DNA of 64,000 bases. Origin: a virus. Under the pieces are notes generated by a model. It did not search any database. It had not been told where the DNA came from and saw only the letters and a list, made by a program, of their open reading frames with translations. Both the position numbers and the translations under genes were made by a program. Location of the stretch: IMG/VR virus record IMGVR_UViG_3300025131_008220, positions 1 to 64,000 of that record. One strand, written 5' to 3'. The first letter of the stretch is position 1, and each line of letters opens with the position of its first letter. Of this stretch, positions 23,917 through 32,334 are shown piece by piece.

Positions 23917-25447
23917 TATATTTATTTAAATAAAATTTACCAAAATAAAACAAAAAGGTTTTAAGCTCTCCTTCATGCAGGGGTGCCATGTTGACCCATA
24001 TCAAAGAGGTGAGAATCTCAACCTTCTTTATGTCATACTCGTATCGAGACAAAAAATCATACAAAACTTCCCTGCAACGACCCAGCTTATCGCTTCGGAA
24101 AATATCTACCTCCACTCCGCTAGAAGAAAAATCGACTTTATAATAATTAGAAGAAGCTATGTCAAACGTCAAGCCATGGTTCAATTTGGCAAGGTCATAA
24201 TAAACGTCGCCAACTTCGCTGCCTCCGAACTCCTGCCTCCAGTCTATTAAGGTAAATTTTCCATTTTTTTCTATTATATTATCTGGAACACAGTCTCCAT
24301 GAAACTTACAGGGTATGCCTTCTGTTAGTTTATAATCAAAATCAAGGTTTGATAAAATTTGTTTTACTGGAATGCAGTGCATCCCATTGATTCGTTCGTT
24401 TTTGTCCTCAATTCCTGTGGCCTCCTCTAATTTATCTATTCTTTCTATAGTCTTTTTGAAATAAAAACTACGGCAGGACTCCATAAAGAGCTGACTTGAT
24501 TCTCTAGGTTTCCATAGGTCGTCGGAACACCAGTTAAGAAAAGACCTCATCTTATCTTCGTTTATAGTTTTTGCAAATGCTTGGCCATCTACTTTTTCAT
24601 ATTTATAAAAATTATTTATATGCCCTGTTATTTCTGGCGCTAGTCCTTTTAGTTTGTTCGCTCTAGATACCCTTTTTTTAGATATATTTTCGTCATGAAA
24701 GAATTTGACTATAGAGCCGTCTATTAGATATATATTTTCTTCTGGCTTATCTAGCACTTCTAGCTCTGATTGAACTGAATTTCGAGTCGAGCTTAACTTT
24801 CTGGTATTCCCTATGTCTAGCCAAGTCTTGCTCTCGATGACTTTAAAGTCACAGTCATCTTTAGACATTTCGTTTATAGCGTGGCAGTCTGACTCGCTTT
24901 CGGGCTTAAGTTTTTGCCAAAAGTTTTCAAAGTCTCTTATTCCGCAGAGGCCTATGTAAGATAAGTTCTTAGTGTTTGGTGGTGCGGCTCCTTTATCTCT
25001 GAATTTTATAAATTTAGATCCCTGTTTCTCTATGGTTCTATATTGGTCGTTGCCAGCCTCGTGGTAGCCGAACACCCAGTTGTGACTTGGTTCGGGTATT
25101 CTTTCTTGAGCGATTGTGTCGCAGGCATTAAATACAAAGGGGCACTGTAGGTGTTTTGAAGCTTCGAGCATTGAGAGCCCGAGACTGCTGCCTTCCCCTT
25201 CGAATTTTGAAACCTTTACAAAGGTAAAGTTTTTATTTGGGTAGACTAGGTTCAGAAAGTCATGAACATGCTGCCCATAGTGGCCTAAAGTCACGACAAT
25301 CTCTATATCGTCAGAATAGTTATCTAATATATGGCTTATGCAGGGCTTATCCCCTACTCTTACTAACGACTTGTTAGTAAAGGTAGTTAGATCTCCGAGT
25401 CTACTGCCTATTCCGCTGGTAGTTAGTAAAACTTTATACTCACTCAT
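23906..25447 (-). CDS. Bifunctional sugar/choline nucleotidyltransferase and small-molecule kinase
   Basis: About 513 residues. The N-terminal half is an NTP-transferase (TSGIGSRLGDLT, TNKSLVRVGDKP, VFNACDTIAQ, TWLDIGNT). The C-terminal half is a choline/aminoglycoside-kinase-type phosphotransferase (CKFHGDCVPDNIIEKNG, LIDWRQEFGGSEVGDVYYDLAKL). The pairing recalls LicC plus LicA, which make CDP-choline-like donors, so a CDP-activated alcohol or sugar may be the product. The ATG at 25447 overlaps the methyltransferase stop (ATGA). The extra six codons at the open-frame start begin with TTG and are not used. Confidence 0.8.
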   Translation of the reverse strand: MSEYKVLLTTSGIGSRLGDLTTFTNKSLVRVGDKPCISHILDNYSDDIEIVVTLGHYGQHVHDFLNLVYPNKNFTFVKVSKFEGEGSSLGLSMLEASKHLQCPFVFNACDTIAQERIPEPSHNWVFGYHEAGNDQYRTIEKQGSKFIKFRDKGAAPPNTKNLSYIGLCGIRDFENFWQKLKPESESDCHAINEMSKDDCDFKVIESKTWLDIGNTRKLSSTRNSVQSELEVLDKPEENIYLIDGSIVKFFHDENISKKRVSRANKLKGLAPEITGHINNFYKYEKVDGQAFAKTINEDKMRSFLNWCSDDLWKPRESSQLFMESCRSFYFKKTIERIDKLEEATGIEDKNERINGMHCIPVKQILSNLDFDYKLTEGIPCKFHGDCVPDNIIEKNGKFTLIDWRQEFGGSEVGDVYYDLAKLNHGLTFDIASSNYYKVDFSSSGVEVDIFRSDKLGRCREVLYDFLSRYEYDIKKVEILTSLIWVNMAPLHEGELKTFLFYFGKFYLNKYNAS

Positions 25448-26661
25448 ATCTTTGGGTTCCAACACATAAATATAACTCTGTATCCAGAAGAGTAGGCGTC
25501 ATAGGCAAAGAGGAATCTAACTCCATGGAAAAACTTACTGAAAAACTCTCTCATTTCTTTTAATGGTATGTTCATTAGTTTATGATTTGCTGTAGACTCA
25601 AAGCAAAGATACTCGGTCCTTCTAGCTATGTCAGCAATAAAGTTTTCTGATCCTTTCGTGTGGGGATATATTTGGTGCAGCACAGACGAGAGGAACGTAA
25701 GATGGTATTTGTTTTTATCATTCTTTACAAAGTCTACTGCGTCTGCTTCTATATATTCTATATTTTTTAAACCAGTTATCTCGTCTCTGATCTCAGAGGC
25801 TAACTCTATGTCGTGGTTGTATAAATCTATTCCGGTAACAGACTCGGCCCCGGCTAAGCTAGCTTGAGTAGAAAAGAAGCCTTCGTTACAGCCTAAGTCG
25901 AGGACTTTCTTGCCTTTAGCTTTATTCATATAATAGAAATTTAACTTTCTATAACTATCGAAGTTTTTGCCGTCGCTGCTGTACCCTTTGAAAGAGAAGC
26001 CGTTGTTGAATGTATGCCCTTGGTAGATTTTGCCTTTCCATTTGTTGTCTCCTTTGGATAGGTATCTCTTCACTGCGTTATTATAAATTTTCTGACAGTC
26101 TTCTTTACTTGCTTCTGTCGGGATCTCATACCTGTTTTTGTCAACCTTGAAGCGGTGAAAGTCTACTATTTTATCTCCTATAATATTGCCCTCCTTGCAC
26201 CATTCATCTTCTGGGACTATCTTCTCGTCTATGAAGGTGTTGTTTAATTTGTTCAACAAAGGGAGTGGTGCTTGTAGCTCTTTTTTCACGAAGGCGTGAT
26301 CATTCTCTGGAATCCAACTTGGTACCCAAGGGGGTAAGTCTTCTTCTTCTAAATGATTCACCTTCATTAGAAGATGATTGCCGTCTATATTGTGCTCTAC
26401 CACTTCTGGAAAAATATTTATTTTTTTATTTTTGAAGTAGCTGATATTCTCAAAAGCCTCTTGTAGTGTCCCATATCTAGCCTCATTATCTTTTATCATC
26501 TTGAGTCCTACGCCGTCTTCCAATTTAACATAGAAGGAGTCGTCCGAATTAATGCAATGGCCTTTGATGGGTACGTCGTCGAGCATAAATTCAACGTCTC
26601 CGTGGGGCTTTCCGTTAATGCGGCCCGGCTTCTTTTTGAAATTAAAATTATAAAGCTTCAT
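25444..26661 (-). CDS. SAM-dependent methyltransferase with unknown N-terminal domain
   Basis: A 405-residue protein. From about residue 245 it has a class I Rossmann methyltransferase: KVLDLGCNEGFFSTQASLAG, VTGIDLYNHDIELA, and FLSSVLHQIYPH. The N-terminal 230 residues are unfamiliar but contain LQAPLPLLNKL and DKIVDFHRFKVDKNRYEIP. Tight overlaps with neighbours place it in the sugar operon, so O- or N-methylation of a sugar is plausible. Confidence 0.75.
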   Translation of the reverse strand: MKLYNFNFKKKPGRINGKPHGDVEFMLDDVPIKGHCINSDDSFYVKLEDGVGLKMIKDNEARYGTLQEAFENISYFKNKKINIFPEVVEHNIDGNHLLMKVNHLEEEDLPPWVPSWIPENDHAFVKKELQAPLPLLNKLNNTFIDEKIVPEDEWCKEGNIIGDKIVDFHRFKVDKNRYEIPTEASKEDCQKIYNNAVKRYLSKGDNKWKGKIYQGHTFNNGFSFKGYSSDGKNFDSYRKLNFYYMNKAKGKKVLDLGCNEGFFSTQASLAGAESVTGIDLYNHDIELASEIRDEITGLKNIEYIEADAVDFVKNDKNKYHLTFLSSVLHQIYPHTKGSENFIADIARRTEYLCFESTANHKLMNIPLKEMREFFSKFFHGVRFLFAYDAYSSGYRVIFMCWNPKI

Positions 26662-27670
26662 AAATATCTTGTGTTAAAGGGAAATGAGTTTTTGTTATGC
26701 TTGATGAGATATTATAGTCTTTTCCTTCTCCTAGGTTATATATCTTAAAGTTAAAAGACTCTTGTAAAGTTTTTATATACTCCCAAAATATAACAAATTG
26801 TCTGTCTTGGAATCTGTTTCCATATTGTAAGTACCAATCCGGGCTTTGTTTGTTGCCGTCGAAAGCATGCTCCATGTTTTCTGATACGAAGCCATCGTTT
26901 CCCACTGTATAAATCTCAGAGGCTCCAGAAAATATAGCTAATACTATGAGTTTATAACCTACCCCTAGGGTTGAGGAGTATCTAGTATAATTATAAGAGC
27001 TGTTTTCTTCGAATCTACTGGTTAGGTTTTCTATTCTACTGAGTTCAATCTTGTCATGTATGTAGTTGGTAACTAAAGGAAAAGTCAGAAGCGCCTCTGT
27101 GTTCTCTATGCTCTCGACTAACTGCTGGCTTTCAAAATCTACTATTGAAGATAGGTAAAGTAAGTCTATTTGCTTTCTTGAAAGATCCTCGTTTTTATAG
27201 AACTCGTTGACTGTCCATAAGTAGTCGTAGTCTATTTTGTCCCAGTTTACTTCTTTGCTTGATGGCCCTCCAGAGACTATCATAACTTTTTTATTCTTGA
27301 ATTTAGAATATTTCTCAGGCAGACTTATTACACAGTCATGGTTATTATGAACCAATGTCTCTTGTTTAGAAAAGACTCTTTCTTCTTTTATTTTGGTAAT
27401 ATAATCGCTATGCAAAAAAATCGAGGCTCCGTCGGTGGGGGGAAGGAAGAAGTTCTGCTCCTTGCCTGCGTTTCTTGGTAGTGTATATTGATGCTCGCTA
27501 AAGACCTTGTCGTTGTTTGGGGAGTACCAAAGGCTATTGACCTCTACCCCGTGGGGGATGTTACTTAGGTGAGCTTGGACTTTGTCTGGCGTAAGGCCAT
27601 CTACAGGAATGGTCTCTTTCCCATTGTAGAATAGAATACAGTTTTTTAATGTTGTTCCTAGCTCGAACAT
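26648..27670 (-). CDS. GT42/MptE-like putative sialyltransferase-type protein
   Basis: A 340-residue protein. The C-terminal two thirds contain KVMIVSGGPSSKEVNWDKID, YLWTVNEFYKNEDL, YSSTLGVGYKLIVLAIFSGASEIYTVGNDGF and FWEYIKTL...YNLGEGKDYN. This arrangement resembles GT42 (Cst-II-type) sialyltransferases and the related MptE/DUF115 domain, in which a GNGPS loop binds the CMP-sugar. It shares its pattern with 29804-30538 and lies next to NeuB and NeuA genes. The family choice between GT42 and MptE-like is uncertain. Confidence 0.65.
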   Translation of the reverse strand: MFELGTTLKNCILFYNGKETIPVDGLTPDKVQAHLSNIPHGVEVNSLWYSPNNDKVFSEHQYTLPRNAGKEQNFFLPPTDGASIFLHSDYITKIKEERVFSKQETLVHNNHDCVISLPEKYSKFKNKKVMIVSGGPSSKEVNWDKIDYDYLWTVNEFYKNEDLSRKQIDLLYLSSIVDFESQQLVESIENTEALLTFPLVTNYIHDKIELSRIENLTSRFEENSSYNYTRYSSTLGVGYKLIVLAIFSGASEIYTVGNDGFVSENMEHAFDGNKQSPDWYLQYGNRFQDRQFVIFWEYIKTLQESFNFKIYNLGEGKDYNISSSITKTHFPLTQDIYEAL

Positions 27671-29121
27671 AGTATTTTTCTTTCAGAGAGGTCGTAAGAG
27701 TTAATGACCGGGTCTTCATAAACTGAGTCGTTCGGGTAATGTGTTGTGGAGATCTCTTCTATTACGCACCCTTCTCTGCTGTAAAAAGAATGTTTAACTC
27801 CACGGTTGATTAAGACTGGAGAACCTTTCTTTAGTTGGATCTCTTTGTCGTTTAGAACCAAGGAACAGTCACCAGATAAGAGCTCAAATGCCTCCTCTTT
27901 TTTAATGTGGTGGTGACATGGGTGGTGCTGCCCTTCTGATACTATGAGTAATTTTTTACAATACTCTCTATTTATTTTATTTATTATTACTACCCCATGC
28001 TTATTAAAGTTATCTAAACCATAGTGTGCTGATATTTCTATCTCTTCATTAGAATCTAAATTTATATTGGCTTCTTTTAGTCTATTTTTAGCCTCTGTTA
28101 TTATTTTAGACACTAGCTCCTCGTCAATTTTTTGTTGAAGGTCTTGTTTTGTTATTGCTGAATTAGATTTTAAATCTCTAGCTAAGGTGTTTCCTACTAT
28201 ATTGTCTACCTGAGAGGCGTCAAGTTGGTTCTCCTGCAAGGGCATAGCATAAAAAACGTCCTCCTCTCTTATCTTAGATCCTGTTGCAAGGTCAGCCCGC
28301 AAGTATGCTCCCCTCTTAAGGGTTTTTAGCGAAGAGGCTTCTGTCTCGTTTCGCTTTCTGTTGCGTAGGGTTGACTCAACAGATTGAACCTTTCCTATCA
28401 TTATTCCAATAGCTGATGGCGTGCAAGAGTAGTCGTTAAGATCATCTCCTATTCCAACATGTTTTTCGATCATAGTGCAGCCCATTGCTCTTGCTATAGG
28501 AGCTATTGTCTCGTGAGGGAGCATTGGACTTTCATGCGTAGATAGCCCTATCTCTATATCTGGAAAATTATTTCTTAACTGATTAATCCTATTTAAGTTG
28601 GAGCGCTCTATGGGTGTTGGGTATTCCGCCACACAATGCATAAAAGCAAAGTCTTTCTTGTTGAATTTAAATAAATCATAAACTTTTTGTAGCTCTGGTA
28701 TTGTTGCCCCCGCTGTAGAAATGATTATCTTCTTATTCTTTTTACAAATATCTCTCAATAAAGGCCAGTCGTCTATTGAACAGCTAGCAACTTTTATAGT
28801 AGATATGTTTAAATCGTCAAACCAATCTAGCGACTCGCTATCAAAGGGGGTGGACATAGATATGAAGCCGCTGTCATGAATGTGGTCTACTATTTCTTTG
28901 AAATCTTTTTTGTTAAGCTCCGTGCTTTTAAATCTTTTAACTAATTTTAAATCTGAATCAACGAAGTCTGGGTGGATGAAGGAGTCGAGCTGTCTAAATT
29001 GTAGCTTTATAGCCGCTTGTATGCGGTAGAGATCTTTAACCTCCTTGAATTCATCAATAATCTTTTTGGCATGCTTTACGCTGCCTTGGTGATTATTCGC
29101 CATTTCAAATATATATAGCAT
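27658..29121 (-). CDS. NeuB-type nonulosonic acid synthase with SAF and cupin domains
   Basis: About 487 residues. The N-terminal NeuB TIM barrel (IFEMANNHQGSVKHA, KLQFRQ, FISMSTPFDSESLDWF, STIKVASCSIDDWPLL, IISTAGAT, FMHCVAEYPTP, IGLSTHE, IEKHVGI) condenses phosphoenolpyruvate with a hexose. A SAF domain (LKRGAYLRADLATGSKIREEDVFYAMP, about 280-335) follows, and a C-terminal cupin (GQHHPCHHHIKKEEAFELLSG, about 410-450) is fused on. Its start is ATG 29121, with AGGAG upstream and TAATG overlap with NeuA; the longer frame is not used. The cupin fusion is unusual. Confidence 0.88.
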   Translation of the reverse strand: MLYIFEMANNHQGSVKHAKKIIDEFKEVKDLYRIQAAIKLQFRQLDSFIHPDFVDSDLKLVKRFKSTELNKKDFKEIVDHIHDSGFISMSTPFDSESLDWFDDLNISTIKVASCSIDDWPLLRDICKKNKKIIISTAGATIPELQKVYDLFKFNKKDFAFMHCVAEYPTPIERSNLNRINQLRNNFPDIEIGLSTHESPMLPHETIAPIARAMGCTMIEKHVGIGDDLNDYSCTPSAIGIMIGKVQSVESTLRNRKRNETEASSLKTLKRGAYLRADLATGSKIREEDVFYAMPLQENQLDASQVDNIVGNTLARDLKSNSAITKQDLQQKIDEELVSKIITEAKNRLKEANINLDSNEEIEISAHYGLDNFNKHGVVIINKINREYCKKLLIVSEGQHHPCHHHIKKEEAFELLSGDCSLVLNDKEIQLKKGSPVLINRGVKHSFYSREGCVIEEISTTHYPNDSVYEDPVINSYDLSERKILCSS

Positions 29122-29807
29122 TATCTTACTCCTGAACCGTAAAGGGCTTCGCACATATCAAATTGCCATTGGTAATCTATATCCAGACACTCTTCCTCTT
29201 TCATTGGAAAAAGTTCTATGTCTCCCGGTTTATTAAAGTCCCCCATCCAAATACCTTCTCCTATTTTATCCATTCTCCCAGCATATAAACAGTGCGCCGC
29301 CTCATATGTTTCTTCCACAAACTTGGTGTTCATGACAGCTTGTCCTTCTGGCCAAGGTGATATTAGTTTAGAGTCTTTATTCCAAAAGTAGTTCTTTTTT
29401 TTCATTACCCCGAACATGCCTTCTGAATCTGAGTTCACGTAAGCTTCAGTAAAGCGTTCTATTGTCTCTGCTTTCATAAAAGGAGCGCAGGCGTTTATTA
29501 AGACACAATATTTAAACGGCAGCTTATTCCACCACTCGTACATAAGGCTCATAGGCGTACCCTCTGAGTCAGCAGACTCTTTAGATCTGTGAAAAATATT
29601 TACATCTTTCCTGTAGCAAATAGACTTAAGGTCGTCTTCATAGGCGGAGACGAAAAATTGAGAGCTTGGGATTTTCGAAAATGACATCTTATCTAGAGCT
29701 ATGTCTAACAGATTGGTTCCGCAAAAGCTTTTAATCATCTTTTGAGGGACTCTCTGAGAGCCAAGCCTAGCCTGTATTACGAAAACTATATCTTTTATAT
29801 CTTTCAT
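29121..29807 (-). CDS. CMP-nonulosonic acid synthetase (NeuA-like cytidylyltransferase)
   Basis: A 228-residue enzyme. VFVIQARLGSQRVPQKMI is the CTP-binding loop, FCGTNLLDIALDKM follows, and then SADSEGTPMSLM, LINACAPFMKAETI and ECLDIDYQWQFDMCEA. It activates a sialic-acid-like sugar to its CMP form. It lies directly upstream of NeuB with TAATG coupling, and its own ATG overlaps the GT42-like gene. One NeuA serves two NeuB genes. Confidence 0.9.
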   Translation of the reverse strand: MKDIKDIVFVIQARLGSQRVPQKMIKSFCGTNLLDIALDKMSFSKIPSSQFFVSAYEDDLKSICYRKDVNIFHRSKESADSEGTPMSLMYEWWNKLPFKYCVLINACAPFMKAETIERFTEAYVNSDSEGMFGVMKKKNYFWNKDSKLISPWPEGQAVMNTKFVEETYEAAHCLYAGRMDKIGEGIWMGDFNKPGDIELFPMKEEECLDIDYQWQFDMCEALYGSGVR

Positions 29808-30538
29808 TTGTGAAATTTTTGTCCATCTCCTAGGTTGATGAATTCAGTATCAGGGAAGTGTTCTTTTGTGTATTCCCAAAAATATTTATACTCGGAGTCG
29901 TAAAGCTCTTCCGAGAAAACAGCTGGTAACAGTTTTTTCCCGGGCTCATGGGCGTGATCTCCTTTGTAAATGGGGTCGTAACCGTCAAGACCCACAAACT
30001 TTACCGTTTTGCATCCTAGGAAAGAGGCGAATAGAATCATTCTGGCGCAAGCGCCAAGCCTGCTATAGAACCTCGTGTGCATAGCAAAATATTTTTCATA
30101 ATCATCAAACTCATATTCAAACCAACGGTCATGTACCTCGAACCCTGAGTATGGCTGAAACCTCTCTCTGTATTCGATGAACTCCTTGGATTTTAGGTCA
30201 GGTTCCCCCATGAACATTGCTACATCTATTTTGATTGAAGAGAGCTTGGGGTTTAAATAGAAGTGATTACAAGACCATGTGAAATCTCTTTCTATAGTAT
30301 CATAGTCAAGTCTATTAGTTGACGGTCCTCCACCAATTATTAATACTATCTTATCTTTATATTTATTAAAGTGGTCTAAATCAGAATATACAATTTCGTT
30401 ATTTGCTTTAACTGACTTACAAAATTTTTTAAAGCTAGAGCGAAAGTCTCGCACTACCCATTGCGGGAATGGTTCTGTAGCTCGGTCATGTTGAAAACAG
30501 CTGTCCATGAATTTGTTTTCTTTAATCTCTAGTGCCAT
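29804..30538 (-). CDS. GT42-like putative sialyltransferase-type protein
   Basis: A 244-residue protein whose core follows GT42 closely: IVLIIGGGPSTNRLDYDTI, FTWSCNHFYLNPKLSSIKIDVAMF, FAMHTRFYSRLGACARMILFASFLGCKTVKFVGLDGYD, and HAHEPG before YFWEYTKEHFP...INLGDG. It is a paralogue of the C-terminal part of 26648-27670. A CMP-nonulosonic-acid transferase is the best guess; MptE/DUF115-like is the alternative. The start overlaps the HIT-like gene stop. Confidence 0.65.
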   Translation of the reverse strand: MALEIKENKFMDSCFQHDRATEPFPQWVVRDFRSSFKKFCKSVKANNEIVYSDLDHFNKYKDKIVLIIGGGPSTNRLDYDTIERDFTWSCNHFYLNPKLSSIKIDVAMFMGEPDLKSKEFIEYRERFQPYSGFEVHDRWFEYEFDDYEKYFAMHTRFYSRLGACARMILFASFLGCKTVKFVGLDGYDPIYKGDHAHEPGKKLLPAVFSEELYDSEYKYFWEYTKEHFPDTEFINLGDGQKFHK

Positions 30539-30834
30539 ATTTCATAGTTTTCAGTGAACCTATTCGGCCGTGCGTGCCAATGTAAGTGGTCGGGGACTTC
30601 CCTTTGGGTTTTATCGATATAGAACTTTTCTTTTCCGAATTTTATCTCTCCGACTCTCTCTAGGGCGTTTTGCATGTCGGTTGCGTCCTTTTCGGAGATA
30701 TCCATCGTGTGCAAAGGCTCTCCCCTCCAAACCACCATAGGAAGAATACAGCTCATGCAGTCCATAATGATCCATCTAGGATCAGAGTCGTCATAAGTAT
30801 GAAGAACTGTTTTTAGTTCACAAAGCGGGCACAT
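30529..30834 (-). CDS. HIT-like protein with CPLC zinc-ribbon start
   Basis: About 101 residues. MCPLCELKTVLHT and MDCMSC provide cysteines. WRGEPLHTMDI and DHLHWHARPNRF include the HxHxH pattern of the HIT superfamily (nucleotide hydrolases and transferases), shortened compared with normal HIT proteins. ATG 30834 is used, since AGAGGA lies just before it and the longer frame would overlap NeuB. It may act on a nucleotide-sugar or nucleotide by-product. Confidence 0.65.
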   Translation of the reverse strand: MCPLCELKTVLHTYDDSDPRWIIMDCMSCILPMVVWRGEPLHTMDISEKDATDMQNALERVGEIKFGKEKFYIDKTQREVPDHLHWHARPNRFTENYEIWH

Positions 30835-30835
30835 T

Positions 30836-31672
30836 TTATCCTCTAAGTTTTTCTCTAGCTGATTTTTCTGATTCAGCAACCTTGATTTTTCCGTCACCAA
30901 ACGCTTGCTCTAGTTCTCTTATTCCGCTGACTAATTTAAACAAACCTTGCGGCTCTATAGAGCTAAGATGGTCTGACCCCCACATTGTTCTATCTAAAGT
31001 TATGTGCCTTTCTATAATAGTAGCTCCAAGATAAACAGCGGCTACAGAAGTTCCTAGCCTAAATTCATGACCACTATAGCCAACTTCGCAAGCGTATTTT
31101 TCTTTCATTGTCTTAATGCAAGATAAATTTAATTCATCTATGGGTGCAGGGTAAGTTGAGTTGCAATGTAGTATGGCGTAGTCGTGCATCTCAGGCCCCG
31201 GTTCAAGAACACAGATTGCTTCATGTATCTCTTCTTCTGTGCTCATCCCCGTGGATAAAATCACCTTCTTGCCGCTTTTAGCAGAGGCTTTTATTAGCTC
31301 AAGGTTGGTTAGCATAGCAGAGGGAATCTTAATAAAGGGGACGTCGTACTGAAGTAAAAACTCTAAGCTGTCTAAGTCCCAAGGCGAGGCACTCCAAGCT
31401 ATGCCCTGCTGCCTGCAATACTTGTCAATAATGTCGTATTCCTTTTCCCAGAACTCTACTTTATATTTATATTCCAAGTACGTCATTCTGCCCCAAGGGG
31501 TATCTCGCGCTAGACTTTTCTGGTGCTCAGGCACACATACGTCAGGGTTTCTTTTTTGAAATTTAACTGCATCGCATCCAGAAGCGGCAGCTATATCAAT
31601 CAGTCTTTTGGCTGTATCTAGGGAGCCGTTATGGTTTATTCCTATTTCTGCTATAATGTAAGTCTTGTTCAT
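30836..31672 (-). CDS. NeuB-type nonulosonic acid synthase, short form
   Basis: A 278-residue NeuB barrel: YIIAEIGINHNGSLDTAKRLI, AVKFQKRNPDV, GIAWSASPWDLDSLEFL, PFIKIPSAMLTN, KKVILSTGMSTEEE, AILHCNSTYPAP, VGYSGHEFRLGTSVAAVYLGATIIERHI and TLDRTMWGSDH. It lacks the C-terminal SAF (antifreeze-like) domain that usually closes the active site in the dimer. ATG 31672 overlaps the previous stop as ATGA; the longer open frame is rejected. It differs from the other NeuB in length and sequence, so the two probably use different substrates. Confidence 0.88.
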   Translation of the reverse strand: MNKTYIIAEIGINHNGSLDTAKRLIDIAAASGCDAVKFQKRNPDVCVPEHQKSLARDTPWGRMTYLEYKYKVEFWEKEYDIIDKYCRQQGIAWSASPWDLDSLEFLLQYDVPFIKIPSAMLTNLELIKASAKSGKKVILSTGMSTEEEIHEAICVLEPGPEMHDYAILHCNSTYPAPIDELNLSCIKTMKEKYACEVGYSGHEFRLGTSVAAVYLGATIIERHITLDRTMWGSDHLSSIEPQGLFKLVSGIRELEQAFGDGKIKVAESEKSAREKLRG

Positions 31673-32334
31673 GATAAGATGTTTAATTTTATATTTTTGC
31701 TTTCTACCCACTCTTTTATACTTGGCACCGCTTCTGCATTCAAAATTATATCCCAAGGAATCTCGCATCCTTTATTGTCCATGAAGGCTTTATCTTCTTC
31801 TTTATAGAAGTGGCTCCCATGTTTATCAAGGTCCCACCCTATTGTGGTTATTGACTTAACTCCTACGTGGATTGCGGTATGTAAAACGCTCTCCAACATA
31901 ATACCGGGGCCTGTTTGCCTTTTCTCTCCTGTTTTCTTTAATAAAAAATCATCGTAATTTCTTTTAACGGCTAAAGTATTGTCTTTTCCTCCTATTTGTT
32001 CTATTAGGGGGACCTGAAAAAATAAATCAAAATCTTGGTCTAAGCTCCACCTTTGTCCTCTGGGGTAATTGCTGCTTGCTATAACAACATCTGGCCTACT
32101 ATCTATATACCTGTAAGGTATATTCATATAGTCAGGGGGTAGATTGGAGCAGTTCCAAAAATGAAAATCTGTCTCTTCTTTGAATTCATTGTAAGCTTGT
32201 TTGATGGAAAAGACTAAGCTGGTTTTGAGCCTGTCTCTTATTTCTTGGTTATCATACTTAGATAAAGATGGACCACAGGCTAAAATGTAACAGTCTCGGC
32301 CTTGTTCTGAATTATGTAAGTCTTCTATCTTCAT
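31669..32334 (-). CDS. MptE/GT42-like protein, third copy
   Basis: A 221-residue protein with CYILACGPSLSKYDNQE, LVFSIKQAYNEFKEETDFHFWNCSNL, TGPGIMLESVLHTAIHVGVKSITTIGWDLDKHGSHFY and KEWVESKNIKLNIL. The ACGPSLS loop and GWD motif follow the same plan as the two GT42-like neighbours but more distantly, nearer MptE/DUF115. It probably binds a nucleotide-linked sugar. It overlaps a NeuB start and a dioxygenase stop by ATGA. Confidence 0.55.
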   Translation of the reverse strand: MKIEDLHNSEQGRDCYILACGPSLSKYDNQEIRDRLKTSLVFSIKQAYNEFKEETDFHFWNCSNLPPDYMNIPYRYIDSRPDVVIASSNYPRGQRWSLDQDFDLFFQVPLIEQIGGKDNTLAVKRNYDDFLLKKTGEKRQTGPGIMLESVLHTAIHVGVKSITTIGWDLDKHGSHFYKEEDKAFMDNKGCEIPWDIILNAEAVPSIKEWVESKNIKLNILS

